NCBI RefSeq assembly: GCF_019160155.1
Contig: NZ_JAFNIH010000041.1
Span: 102,771-166,770 of the forward strand
DNA length: 64,000 bases
From: Pinisolibacter aquiterrae
GTDB taxonomy: Bacteria > Pseudomonadota > Alphaproteobacteria > Rhizobiales > Ancalomicrobiaceae
Reading direction: 5' to 3'
Part shown: in pieces, positions 19,006 through 26,668 of the stretch
Position numbering within the stretch: position 1 is the first letter of the stretch
Layout of the letters: each line of letters begins with the position of its first letter
Program-made: the position numbers and the translations under genes
Notes under the pieces: model-generated
What the model was told of the DNA's origin: nothing
Seen by the model: only the letters and a program-made list of their open reading frames with translations
Database searches by the model: none

Positions 19006-19983
19006 TCACGCGCTGCCGATCAGGATGCCGGTGAGGAACACCAACACGCCGCCGACGACGATCTGGAATGCCGCGCGCAGGAACGGCGTGTCCATGTATT
19101 TCCAGCGGATCCAGGAGATCACCCACAGTTCCGCCAACACGAGCACCGCCGCGACGCCGGTCGCCAGACCGAAATGCGGGATCAGATAGGGCAACGCATG
19201 GCCGAGGCCGCCGAGCATCGTCATCAGGCCGGAGGTGATGCCGCGAATCCACGGCGAGCCACGCCCCGACAGCGCCCCGTCGTCGGAGAGCGCCTCGGCG
19301 AAACCCATCGAGATGCCGGCGCCGATCGAGGCGGCGATGCCGACCAGGAAGGTCTGCCAAGTGTCGTGGGTGGCGAAGGCGGCGGCGAAGAGCGGCGCCA
19401 GCGTCGAGACCGAGCCGTCCATCAGCCCGACGAGACCGGGCTGGATGTATTGCAGCACGAAGAGCCGATGCGCCGCCTCGTTCTCCTCCGCCTTCACGTC
19501 CGCCGGCAGATGGGTGAGGCCGAGCCGATGGGCGAGCGACAGATGCCCGCCCTCGGCGGCGGCGAGATCGCCGAGCAGCTTGCGGATCGCCGCGTCCCGG
19601 GTGCGCTTGGAGGCCTGGAGATAGAAGCGCCGCGAGGTCGCCTCCATCACCAGCGCCTCCTTGCGGATGGTCTCGAGGCTGAGATGCTTGGTCAGCCACA
19701 GCGGCCGGCGGTCGAAGAAGCCGGACACGTTCTCGCGGCGAATCAGCGGGATGCGCTCGCCGAACTTCTCGCGGTGCAGATCGATCAGCCAGCGGCGATG
19801 GGTGTTCTCCTCCTCGGACATCTCGTCGAAGACGGCGGCGGAGGCGGGATAGCGATCGCGCAACATCTCCGCATAGGCCTGATAGATGCGCGAATCGTCC
19901 TCCTCGGCAGAGATGGCGAGGGCGAGGATCTCGCGTTCGTCGAGGTCGGAGAAGGCTCGCTTGCCGAAGCCGAAGATCGCCAT
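19006..19983 (-). CDS. mbfA: Membrane-bound ferritin / iron exporter MbfA
   Basis: A 325-aa two-part protein. The N-terminal ferritin-like four-helix domain has the diiron-type Glu/His pattern (AISAEEDDSRIY, FDEMSEEENTHRRWL, EALVMEATSRRF, AAAEGGHLSLAHRL). The C-terminal half is a VIT1/CCC1-type transporter with about five membrane helices, starting near QPGLVGLMDGSVSTLAP. This fusion is MbfA of Rhizobiales, which exports iron and protects against iron and peroxide stress and is Irr-controlled in Agrobacterium and Bradyrhizobium. The ATG at 19983 has AGGACGG upstream. An Irr-like inverted repeat is 29 bp upstream. Confidence 0.93.
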   Translation of the reverse strand: MAIFGFGKRAFSDLDEREILALAISAEEDDSRIYQAYAEMLRDRYPASAAVFDEMSEEENTHRRWLIDLHREKFGERIPLIRRENVSGFFDRRPLWLTKHLSLETIRKEALVMEATSRRFYLQASKRTRDAAIRKLLGDLAAAEGGHLSLAHRLGLTHLPADVKAEENEAAHRLFVLQYIQPGLVGLMDGSVSTLAPLFAAAFATHDTWQTFLVGIAASIGAGISMGFAEALSDDGALSGRGSPWIRGITSGLMTMLGGLGHALPYLIPHFGLATGVAAVLVLAELWVISWIRWKYMDTPFLRAAFQIVVGGVLVFLTGILIGSA

Positions 19984-20011
19984 GGAGATGTCCGTCCTGA
20001 AACCGCGTGAA

Positions 20012-20026
20012 TTGGAACCGTTCCAA
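20012..20026 (-). promoter_or_regulatory. Irr (ICE)-like inverted repeat upstream of mbfA
   Basis: TTGGAA-CCG-TTCCAA, a perfect 6-3-6 inverted repeat, 29 bp upstream of the mbfA ATG. The iron-control element bound by Irr has the form TTTAGAA-N3-TTCTAAA; length, spacing and 10 of 12 arm bases agree with the TTAGAA/TTCTAA core. With mbfA a known Irr target, this is a strong candidate operator. Confidence 0.65.
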
Positions 20027-20193
20027 ATGAGCTTAACAGATCGTCTCTCCCCGGTCCCGGGCGACCGCCGCGCCCCGGGTGGCGACGGGGAAAACCGGCG
20101 ACGAACCCGTTGCTCCATCGGGGATCTCCCGACTACCTTGGCGCCCATGCGCGTGTAACGTGCCCACTGGAAAAAACCCGCGAGGAGACGACG

Positions 20194-21324
20194 ATGAGCG
20201 AAGAGCAGACCCGCAAGCCGGCCGAAGGCGCCCTCGGACGTCGCGATCTCCTCGGGCTCGGTGCGGCGACCCTCGCCGCCGGAACCCTCGCCGCCCCGGC
20301 GGTCGTCAGGGCGCAGGACAAGTTCAATTGGAAGATGGTCTCCGCCTGGCCGAAGAATTCGCCCGGCGTCGGCGTCAACGCCCAGCGTCTCGCCGATTCG
20401 ATCACCGCCATGTCGGGCGGCCGCCTCACCGTGCAGCTCTTCGCCGCCGGCGAACTGGTGCCCCCCTTCGAGTGTTTCGACGCGGTCTCCTCCGGCGCGG
20501 CCGAGATGGCGCACGGCTCGCCCTATTTCTGGCAGGGCAAGGACAAGGCCTTCCACTTCTTCACCGGCATGCCCTTCGGCCTCTTCGCCAACGAGCACAT
20601 GGGCTGGATCTGGTTCGGCGGCGGTCAGGCGCTGTGGGAGAAGGCCTATGCCCCCTTCGGCATCCAGCCCTTCTACTGCGGCTCGTCCGGCCCGCAGGCC
20701 GGCGGTTGGTTCCGCAAGGAGATCAACACGGTCGACGACTTCAAGGGCCTCAAGATGCGCATCGCCGGTCTCGGCGGCGAGGTTCTGCGCCGCCTCGGCG
20801 TCAACGTCGTGCTGCTGCCGCCGGGTGAGATCTTCCAGGCGATGCAGTCCGGCACCATCGACGCGGCCGAATGGGTCGGTCCGTGGAACGATCTCGCCTT
20901 CGGCCTCTTCCGCGTCGCCAAGAACTACTACCTGCCGTCCTTCTTCGAGTTCGGCCCGGCGCTGGAGCTGATGGTCAACAAGAAGCTCTACGACACGCTT
21001 CCCGCCGACCTGAAGGACATCGTCAAGCGCGCCGCCTATGCCTCGGCCGCCGAGAGCTACGCCGACTTCGCCTATCACAACGTGGTCTCGCTGAAGCCGC
21101 TGCTCGACAAGGAGGGCGTCCAGGTCCGCACCCTCTCCGAGGACATCGTCAAGGTCCTGGCCAAGGAGACCAAGGCCGCGATCGCCGAGATCGCCGCCTC
21201 CGGCGCCATGGCCAAGGAGGTCTTCGAGAGCTACGAGGCCTATCGCCAGCAGTGCATGTCCTACGCCAAGGTCATGGACATGGCCGCCTATCAGATGCGC
21301 GAGGTCGGCCGCGACCTGTCGTGA
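20194..21324 (+). CDS. TRAP-transporter substrate-binding protein, TakP-like, Tat signal
   Basis: A 376-aa periplasmic binding protein. The twin-arginine signal LGRRDLLGLGAATLAAG (residues 15-31) is cut near VVRAQ. The mature part has FAAGELVPPFECFDAV, GGWFRKEINTVDDFKGLKMR (ligand Arg) and TIDAAEWVGPWND, which match the TakP-type group that binds alpha-keto or other organic acids. No DctQ/DctM membrane subunits are in the window, so it is an orphan that must work with permeases encoded elsewhere. The ATG at 20194 follows GAGGAG. Confidence 0.92.
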   Translation: MSEEQTRKPAEGALGRRDLLGLGAATLAAGTLAAPAVVRAQDKFNWKMVSAWPKNSPGVGVNAQRLADSITAMSGGRLTVQLFAAGELVPPFECFDAVSSGAAEMAHGSPYFWQGKDKAFHFFTGMPFGLFANEHMGWIWFGGGQALWEKAYAPFGIQPFYCGSSGPQAGGWFRKEINTVDDFKGLKMRIAGLGGEVLRRLGVNVVLLPPGEIFQAMQSGTIDAAEWVGPWNDLAFGLFRVAKNYYLPSFFEFGPALELMVNKKLYDTLPADLKDIVKRAAYASAAESYADFAYHNVVSLKPLLDKEGVQVRTLSEDIVKVLAKETKAAIAEIAASGAMAKEVFESYEAYRQQCMSYAKVMDMAAYQMREVGRDLS

Positions 21325-21362
21325 GACGGGGCGGGGGATCTCCCGAGGAACGAAGCACGACG

Positions 21363-21378
21363 GGCGCCCCAGGGCGCC
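21363..21378 (+). terminator. Hairpin after TRAP binding protein
   Basis: GGCGCC-CCAG-GGCGCC followed by TGTTCTCGTTTC, about 38 bp after the stop. The short stem with a partial T-run makes a plausible rho-independent terminator between convergent genes. Confidence 0.5.
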
Positions 21379-21408
21379 TGTTCTCGTTTCGGCGGTGAGC
21401 GATCCGGC

Positions 21409-21933
21409 TCAGCGCGCGGGCGGCGCCGGCGGCGGCAGGGCGCGGGCGGCGGCTTCGACCGGGCAGCCGACCTTGCGGCACCCGTCGCGCTCGCACGACC
21501 GGCAGGTGCGCGCGGCGCCGTCGACGTCGAGGACGCTGGCGGCGAGGAGCTTGTCGACGATGCCGGAGAGGGCGCCGAGCTCGGTCGCGTCGAGGCCGGC
21601 GAGAAGACCTGTCGCGACCGCGAGGCGCCGGTCCTGGAACTGCGAGGCGCGACGGCGGCCGCGCGCCGTCACCTCGACCCGAACCTCGCGCCCCTTGCGC
21701 GTGAGACGCCGCACCAGCCAGTCCTTCTCGAGCCGGTCGATCAGCCGGACGGTGGCGGAATGGGTGAGGCCGATCGTGCGCGCGACGTCCTGGATCGCCA
21801 GCGGCCCGTCCTGTCGGATCGACTGGAGCGCCGCGACGGCACTGGGCGACAGGTCGTCCGTGTCGGCATGGACGGCGTCGTCGAGAGCGGTGGCGAGGGC
21901 GGCGAGGCGGTTGGCGAGAGTCTGGTCGGACAT
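21409..21933 (-). CDS. MarR-family regulator with C-terminal Cys cluster
   Basis: A 174-aa winged-helix regulator: LSPSAVAALQSI, the recognition region DVARTIGLTHSATVRLIDRLEKD, and the wing RRLTRKGREVRVEVT. After the dimerisation helices it ends with four Cys in TCRSCERDGCRKVGCPVE. That cluster is common in one MarR subgroup and could bind a metal or sense redox state. The target is unknown. ATG at 21933 is chosen (MSDQTLANRL); ATG at 21942 is also possible. The gene is convergent with the TRAP gene. Confidence 0.85.
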   Translation of the reverse strand: MSDQTLANRLAALATALDDAVHADTDDLSPSAVAALQSIRQDGPLAIQDVARTIGLTHSATVRLIDRLEKDWLVRRLTRKGREVRVEVTARGRRRASQFQDRRLAVATGLLAGLDATELGALSGIVDKLLAASVLDVDGAARTCRSCERDGCRKVGCPVEAAARALPPPAPPAR

Positions 21934-22076
21934 GGGCACCATGCATCGCACGGGAAGCGGCGGGGAGCAACGATCGAATCGTTCGCGGTCGCTACGAAAA
22001 CGGCGGTTCCGTGGCGGTTTTTCGGGCACGCCGGGAAAGGCGCGCGCTCATGTCGCGACACCGCGACGCGGCCGGG

Positions 22077-22670
22077 TCAACGGAACACCTCGTCGGGATA
22101 GGCGCCCCAGATGCGGCCCTGTTCGATCCAACCCTTGGTGCCTTCCGCCGACACCCGACACCAGCGCCCGTTGCATTCGGCGATGTCGACCAGAACGCCC
22201 GGCTCGACCTCGGCGACGATCGTCGCGGTCGGCTGCGGCTCCTGGCGCAGCGGCGTGTTGCCCTTCTTCTCCCAGGGCGCGACCAGAGCGGTGCGCCGGC
22301 CCGAGAGCAGCGTCTTCTGCACCCAGCCTTCCGCGCCCTCGCTGTCGCGAATGCGCAGCCAGACGTCGAATTCCTGCGTGATTTCGACGGGAACGCCCGG
22401 TTTGACGAAGGTCCAGGCGATCTCGTGGTCGCGGCTCGGACCCATGCGGATGTTGACCGGGCTCGACTTGGTCGAGGCGAAGCGCGGCAACGGCAGACCG
22501 CTCGGTCCGATCTGTTGCGACTGCGCCGCCGCCGGGCCGGCGCCGAGGATCGCGGCCGTCGCGAGCGCCGCGCAGAGGAGAATCGCGCGAAGACCCGGTC
22601 GCCTGCGGGGCGGGCGGCCAGTGCCGACGATCGACCGCGACGAAAGGGTGGTTCCACGACGAATTGTCAT
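22077..22670 (-). CDS. Exported SH3-domain protein
   Basis: A 197-aa protein with an Arg-rich N-terminus, a signal peptide or membrane anchor (GLRAILLCAALATAAILGAG, ending PAAAQS) and two bacterial SH3-like repeats (VNIRMGPSRDHEIAWTFVK and TATIVAEVEPGVLVDIAECN), each followed by a W-V/W-I strand (EGWVQKTLL, KGWIEQGRI). Such proteins usually act in the envelope on peptidoglycan. The start is uncertain: ATG at 22670 (MTIRRGTTL) is used, ATG at 22712 also fits, and neither has a good ribosome site. It is divergent from the D-2-hydroxyacid dehydrogenase, a layout common in Rhizobiales. Confidence 0.82.
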   Translation of the reverse strand: MTIRRGTTLSSRSIVGTGRPPRRRPGLRAILLCAALATAAILGAGPAAAQSQQIGPSGLPLPRFASTKSSPVNIRMGPSRDHEIAWTFVKPGVPVEITQEFDVWLRIRDSEGAEGWVQKTLLSGRRTALVAPWEKKGNTPLRQEPQPTATIVAEVEPGVLVDIAECNGRWCRVSAEGTKGWIEQGRIWGAYPDEVFR

Positions 22671-22739
22671 TTGCGAGGCTTCTGCTAGAGAGAACGGCGG
22701 GGCGCGACGCATCCGGGCGGAAGTTTGGAAGCGGCGTGG

Positions 22740-22754
22740 TTAACGAGCCTTCAA
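22740..22754. promoter_or_regulatory. CtrA-box-like site TTAA-N7-TCAA
   Basis: TTAA (22740-22743), seven bases, TCAA (22751-22754) matches the CtrA box at 7 of 8 positions, in the 202-bp space between the divergent SH3 gene and the dehydrogenase. It is one of only two such sites I noticed in the window. Confidence 0.3.
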
Positions 22755-22872
22755 CGGTCCGCGACTTTCCGAGGATCGATCTTCCGGTGGCCCGCCGCCG
22801 GGAACGACGGCTCCCCCGGGGCGGCGCTCAGAACGCGCGCGCCCCGTCACGAGAGAATCCACGCGGGGAGCG

Positions 22873-23868
22873 ATGATGCCCATGTCGAAGAGCAAACCCT
22901 CGGTGATCGTCACCCGTCGGCTTCCCGACGTCATCGAGACCCGCATGCGCGAGCTCTTCGATGCGCGTCTCAACGTCGACGATCGTCCGATGACCCAGGC
23001 CGAGCTGGTCGAGGCGGCCCGCACCGCCGAGGTGCTGGTGCCCACCGTCACCGACACGATCGACGCGGCCGTGATCTCCCAGGCCGGCCCGCAGCTGCGC
23101 CTGATCGCCAACTACGGCAACGGCGTCGACAACATCGACGTCCAGACCGCGCTCAATCGCGGCATCACCGTCACCAACACCCCCGGCGTCCTCACCGAGG
23201 ACACCGCCGACATGACCATGGCGCTCATCCTCGCCGTGCCGCGCCGCATGGCCGAGGGCATCGCGGTGATGCAGTCGGGCGAGTGGGGCGGCTGGTCGCC
23301 GACCTGGATGCTCGGCCATCGCATCAACGGCAAGCGCCTCGGCGTCATCGGCATGGGCCGCATCGGTCAGGCGGTCGCCCGCCGCGCCAAGGCCTTCGGC
23401 ATGTCGATCCACTATCACAACCGCCGCCGCCTGCCGACCTCGGTCGAGGAGGGGCTGGAGGCGACCTATTGGGAGAGCCTCGATCAGATGCTCGCCCGCA
23501 TGGACGTGGTGTCGATCCACTGCCCGCACACGCCGGCGACCTATCATCTGCTCTCCGCCCGCCGCCTCAAGCTGCTGCGCCCCGACGCCTACGTGGTCAA
23601 CACCGCCCGCGGCGAGGTGATCGACGAGAACGCGCTCGCCCGCATGCTCGACGCCGGTGAACTGGCCGGGGCCGGTCTCGACGTGTTCGAGCACGAGCCG
23701 GCGGTCAACCCGAAGCTCGCCCGTTCCAAGCGCGTGGTGCTGCTGCCCCATCTCGGCTCGGCGACCCTCGAGGGCCGCATCGACATGGGCGAGCGTGTCA
23801 TCATCAACATCAAGACCTATCAGGACGGTCATCGCCCGCCCGATCGCGTGCTGCCGTCGATGCTGTGA
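22873..23868 (+). CDS. D-2-hydroxyacid dehydrogenase (glyoxylate/hydroxypyruvate reductase type)
   Basis: A 331-aa NAD(P)-dependent dehydrogenase. The Rossmann motif is GVIGMGRIGQAVARRAKAFG, and the catalytic triad Arg (NTARGEVID), Glu (FEHEPAVNP) and His (LLPHLGSAT) is present. The ARLNVDDRPMTQAELVEA N-terminus is like GyaR glyoxylate reductases. It would reduce glyoxylate or hydroxypyruvate to glycolate or glycerate. Starts at 22873, 22876 and 22882 are in frame; GGGGAG ends at 22870, which favours 22876 on spacing, but the longest is reported. Confidence 0.9.
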   Translation: MMPMSKSKPSVIVTRRLPDVIETRMRELFDARLNVDDRPMTQAELVEAARTAEVLVPTVTDTIDAAVISQAGPQLRLIANYGNGVDNIDVQTALNRGITVTNTPGVLTEDTADMTMALILAVPRRMAEGIAVMQSGEWGGWSPTWMLGHRINGKRLGVIGMGRIGQAVARRAKAFGMSIHYHNRRRLPTSVEEGLEATYWESLDQMLARMDVVSIHCPHTPATYHLLSARRLKLLRPDAYVVNTARGEVIDENALARMLDAGELAGAGLDVFEHEPAVNPKLARSKRVVLLPHLGSATLEGRIDMGERVIINIKTYQDGHRPPDRVLPSML

Positions 23869-23905
23869 GACGGCGCGCCCGCGCCGTCCGAGATCGGAGA
23901 CCTCG

Positions 23906-24343
23906 ATGAATCGTGTCCGTTGCCGGTCCTCTCTCCTCTCTCGCGTCGTCGTTCTCGGCGGCCTCGCTCTGGTCGCGACCGGCGGATCCGCCCTCGCCCA
24001 GTTGAAGCCGCCGCCGACCGACTTCTCGGGCCTGCCCGAGAAGATCCCCGGCGAGGAGATCAAGGCCACCTGGTTCGACGGCAAGCCGATCATCGCCACC
24101 GGCCCCGACGGCAGCCGCTACCAGATGGTCTTCACCCCCGACGGCAAGGCGAGCCGCACCCCGATCGGGCCGAAGAAGCCCAAGACCGTGAACGGCTTCT
24201 GGCGGGTGATCGCCGAGGGCTACTGTTCGCGCTGGGCCGGCAACAATCGCGAGAAGTGCTTCAATCTGCGCAAGAGCCCGGACGGACCGGAGACCGTGGT
24301 CCGCTTCGGTCTGCAGGTCGCGGCGACCTGGATGCGTCCCTGA
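23906..24343 (+). CDS. Small exported protein of unknown function
   Basis: 145 aa with a signal peptide (SLLSRVVVLGGLALVATGG, cleaved near SALAQ). The mature part of about 115 residues has ATWFDGKPIIATGPDGS, then GFWRVIAEGYCSRWAGNN and EKCFNLRKS. The pattern G-x-W-R-V then two Cys about 15 apart recalls small secreted DUF995-type proteins, but I would not assign it. The two Cys could form a disulfide. The ATG at 23906 has GGAG seven bases upstream. It follows the dehydrogenase by 37 bp. Confidence 0.78.
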   Translation: MNRVRCRSSLLSRVVVLGGLALVATGGSALAQLKPPPTDFSGLPEKIPGEEIKATWFDGKPIIATGPDGSRYQMVFTPDGKASRTPIGPKKPKTVNGFWRVIAEGYCSRWAGNNREKCFNLRKSPDGPETVVRFGLQVAATWMRP

Positions 24344-24360
24344 TCGCGGCGCCCGCGATC
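24342..24360 (+). terminator. Hairpin overlapping the stop of the small exported protein
   Basis: GATCGCGG-CGC-CCGCGATC, an 8-bp stem beginning inside the TGA. There is no T-run. The tetR-like gene starts 33 bp later. Confidence 0.35.
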
Positions 24361-24392
24361 TCGGCACGCGACGGGCAGGAGAGGGTGATCCG

Positions 24393-25010
24393 ATGACGTC
24401 TCGTCAGCCGAAGTATCGCCGAGCCCTTCCCGAGGATCGCCGGGTCGATCTGGTCGCGGCGACGCTGCGCTGCATGGCCCGCGACGGTCACGCCGGCGTC
24501 TCGGTGCGCCGCATCGCCGCCGAGGCCGGCGTCTCCGCCGGTCTGGTCAACCACCATTTCGAGGGCATCGAGGCGCTGGTCGCCGCCGCCTACGAACACG
24601 TGTCGAGCGACGTGATGGCGCGGATCCTGGAGCGCGTCGAGCCGGTCGCCGGCGCCCGCGCCCGGCTCTCCGCCTTCATCGCCGCCTCCTTCTCGCCGGC
24701 CGTGCTCGATCCCTCGCTGCTCCGCGTCTGGGTTGTGTTCTGGAGCATGCTGCCCCACGGCGAGATCCTGAAGGCGATCCAGAAGCGCACCTGGGTCGAC
24801 TATCGCCGCACCCTGGAGAAGGAACTCGCCGGCTGCGTGCCCGAGGGACGCACGATCGACACCGAATCCGTCGCGCTCGGCCTCGCCGCCCTGATGGACG
24901 GCCTGTGGCTGCAATGGTGCCTCGATCCGGGATGCTACGCGGCGGAAACCGGCATCGCGCTCGCCGAGCGATTCGTCGACGACGCCCTCGCCGCGAGAAG
25001 GGCTCTGTGA
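24393..25010 (+). CDS. TetR-family regulator, BetI-like
   Basis: A 205-aa repressor-type protein. The N-terminal helix-turn-helix is VSVRRIAAEAGVSAGLVNHH followed by FEGIEALVAAAY, very like BetI. The C-terminal helical ligand domain has VFWSMLPHGEILKAIQ and LMDGLWLQWCLDP, also BetI-like. BetI represses choline-to-betaine genes, but no bet operon is adjacent; a GMC oxidoreductase 3.4 kb away is the only distant relative of BetA. The ligand is therefore open. Confidence 0.85.
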   Translation: MTSRQPKYRRALPEDRRVDLVAATLRCMARDGHAGVSVRRIAAEAGVSAGLVNHHFEGIEALVAAAYEHVSSDVMARILERVEPVAGARARLSAFIAASFSPAVLDPSLLRVWVVFWSMLPHGEILKAIQKRTWVDYRRTLEKELAGCVPEGRTIDTESVALGLAALMDGLWLQWCLDPGCYAAETGIALAERFVDDALAARRAL

Positions 25011-25073
25011 GATTGCGTATTTCGCCGGGAAATGAGTAAAATTTTCCTGTCGGATCAAGGGAACCCGCGAACC

Positions 25074-25098
25074 TTCGCATGTGCGAACACTTGCAAGT
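25074..25098 (+). promoter_or_regulatory. Two adjacent dyads upstream of the ArsR-type gene
   Basis: TTCGCA-TG-TGCGAA (25074-25087) is followed one base later by the perfect palindrome ACTTGCAAGT (25089-25098). Both lie about 185-210 bp before the arsR-type ATG, in the 271-bp gap after the tetR-like gene, whose start (25030-25046) is unusually A+T-rich (GAGTAAAATTTTCC). Candidate operators. Confidence 0.45.
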
Positions 25099-25281
25099 CT
25101 CTCGCGCCTTTGGCACAGTCCCAGACGAAAGTCGGTTTCCATGCCTCGCGGCCTGTGGCCGGCCACCCTCCCGAGCAGCCGGGTCCGTCGACGGATCCGA
25201 CCGAGACGAGCCGAGAGGGTCACGCGGACCGTAGGCCTCTCCGGCCGGAGGGGGCGGTCCACAAGGGAACGACGACGGCGG

Positions 25282-25593
25282 ATGAACATCTCGCAACTCG
25301 AAGCCAATGCCGAACGGGCGGCCTCGCTCCTCAAGTCGATGGGCAGCCCGCGCCGGCTGTTGATCCTGTGCCAGCTGGTCGAGGGCGAGAAGTCCGTCGG
25401 CGAGCTCGAGAAGGCGGTCGGCCTCAGCCAATCGGCGCTGTCGCAACATCTCGCGGTCCTGCGCCACAAGGGTTACGTCGCGACGCGGCGCGCCGGTCAG
25501 ATGATCTTCTATTCGCTCTCCGGCGACGAGGCGCGCTCCATCCTCCAGTCGCTGCACGGCCTCTATTGCGCCGACTGCGCCACCGACGACTGA
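25282..25593 (+). CDS. ArsR/SmtB-family regulator, persulfide-sensor (BigR/SqrR) type
   Basis: A 103-aa winged-helix dimer: MGSPRRLLILCQLVEGEKSVGEL (written here as MGSPRRLLILC and QLVEGEKSVGEL), LSQSALSQHLAVLRHKGYVATRR, and IFYSLSGDEAR. C30 in LLILCQL and C96 in GLYCADC match the two-Cys pair that SqrR and BigR use to sense persulfide by forming a tetrasulfide link; C99 is extra. Metal-site residues of classical ArsR are absent. Usual partners (sulfide:quinone reductase, persulfide dioxygenase) are not in the window, so this copy is an orphan. ATG at 25282 is chosen because homology begins there. Confidence 0.86.
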   Translation: MNISQLEANAERAASLLKSMGSPRRLLILCQLVEGEKSVGELEKAVGLSQSALSQHLAVLRHKGYVATRRAGQMIFYSLSGDEARSILQSLHGLYCADCATDD

Positions 25594-25630
25594 TCGCCGC
25601 GACCGCCGGTCCCCGGCGGCCGCGCCACGC

Positions 25631-26536
25631 TCACGCCTCCCCCGAGAACCAGGCGCCCGCCGCCGCGATCTCCTCCTGGACGAAGCGCACCACGGCGCGC
25701 ACGCGCGCACTGTCGGCGATGTCGCCGTGGGTGAAGAGCCAATAGCTGCGGGTGAGCCGAACCTCCTCGGGCAGCACCGGCACCAGTCCGGGGCGGTCGC
25801 GCGTCATGAACAACGGCAGGACGCACAGTCCGTGCCCCTCCTCGGTGATCGTGCGCTGCGTCACCAGCGACGAGCTCTGGATGCGCGCCTTCAGCCCCGG
25901 CAGCACCTCGTCGAGATAATCGAGCCCGCGCGTGAAGACGAGATCGTCGACGTAGCCGACGAAGGCGTGCCCCTCGAGATCGCGCCGCGCGGCGATCGGC
26001 GGCCGGCGGGCGAGATAGGTCGGCGCCGCGAAGAGGCCGAGCCGATAGTCGGTGAGCCGCGTGGTGACGAAACGGCTCTCCTTGGGCGGCGCCAGGCCGA
26101 TCGCCACGTCGCCCTCGCGCCGCGACAGCGCGACGATCTGCTGGATCATCACCAGCTCGAGCCGGAGACGCGGATGTCGCTCGGCGAAGCGGCCGATGCG
26201 CGGCGCCAGGAACGAATTGCCGAACCCTTCGAGCGTGTTGATCCGGAGCGTACCGCTGATGCCGGCCTCCGGGCGCCCGACCCCTTCCGTCGCGGCGATC
26301 GCCTCCGCCTCCATCGCCTCGGCGTGGGTGATCAGCCGCTCGCCGGAGAGGGTGGTGAGATAGCCCTGGGGGGTGCGCTCGAACAGCTTCGCCCCGATCG
26401 CCGCCTCCAGCGCCGAGATGCGGCGGCTGACGGTCGCGTGGTCGGTGCCGAGTCGCCGCGCCGCGCCGGTCAGCGTGCCGACCTGGGCGACGGCGAGAAA
26501 GAAGCGCAGATCGTTCCAATCGAAACCGCGACGCAT
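25631..26536 (-). CDS. LysR-family regulator
   Basis: A 301-aa regulator with the N-terminal helix-turn-helix (FDWNDLRFFLAVAQVGTLTG, GTDHATVSRRISALEAAIG) and a C-terminal periplasmic-binding-like effector domain. The LDWNDLRYF-type opening places it with LysR proteins that often control single dehydrogenase genes. It is divergent from the methylmalonate-semialdehyde dehydrogenase with 132 bp between starts. The gap includes TTGACA at 26582-26587, so it probably regulates that gene and itself. The inducer is unknown. Confidence 0.9.
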   Translation of the reverse strand: MRRGFDWNDLRFFLAVAQVGTLTGAARRLGTDHATVSRRISALEAAIGAKLFERTPQGYLTTLSGERLITHAEAMEAEAIAATEGVGRPEAGISGTLRINTLEGFGNSFLAPRIGRFAERHPRLRLELVMIQQIVALSRREGDVAIGLAPPKESRFVTTRLTDYRLGLFAAPTYLARRPPIAARRDLEGHAFVGYVDDLVFTRGLDYLDEVLPGLKARIQSSSLVTQRTITEEGHGLCVLPLFMTRDRPGLVPVLPEEVRLTRSYWLFTHGDIADSARVRAVVRFVQEEIAAAGAWFSGEA

Positions 26537-26668
26537 GCCTCTCGCACTTTCCCCTCGACCTGGGCCCACCCTGTGGGCATTTTGACACGGGCCTTGCGCG
26601 CGATGATCCCTGGATGTGGCGATTTGTCCATCCTAATCTCCGCGCCGTCCGATCAGGGAGGAAAAAAC

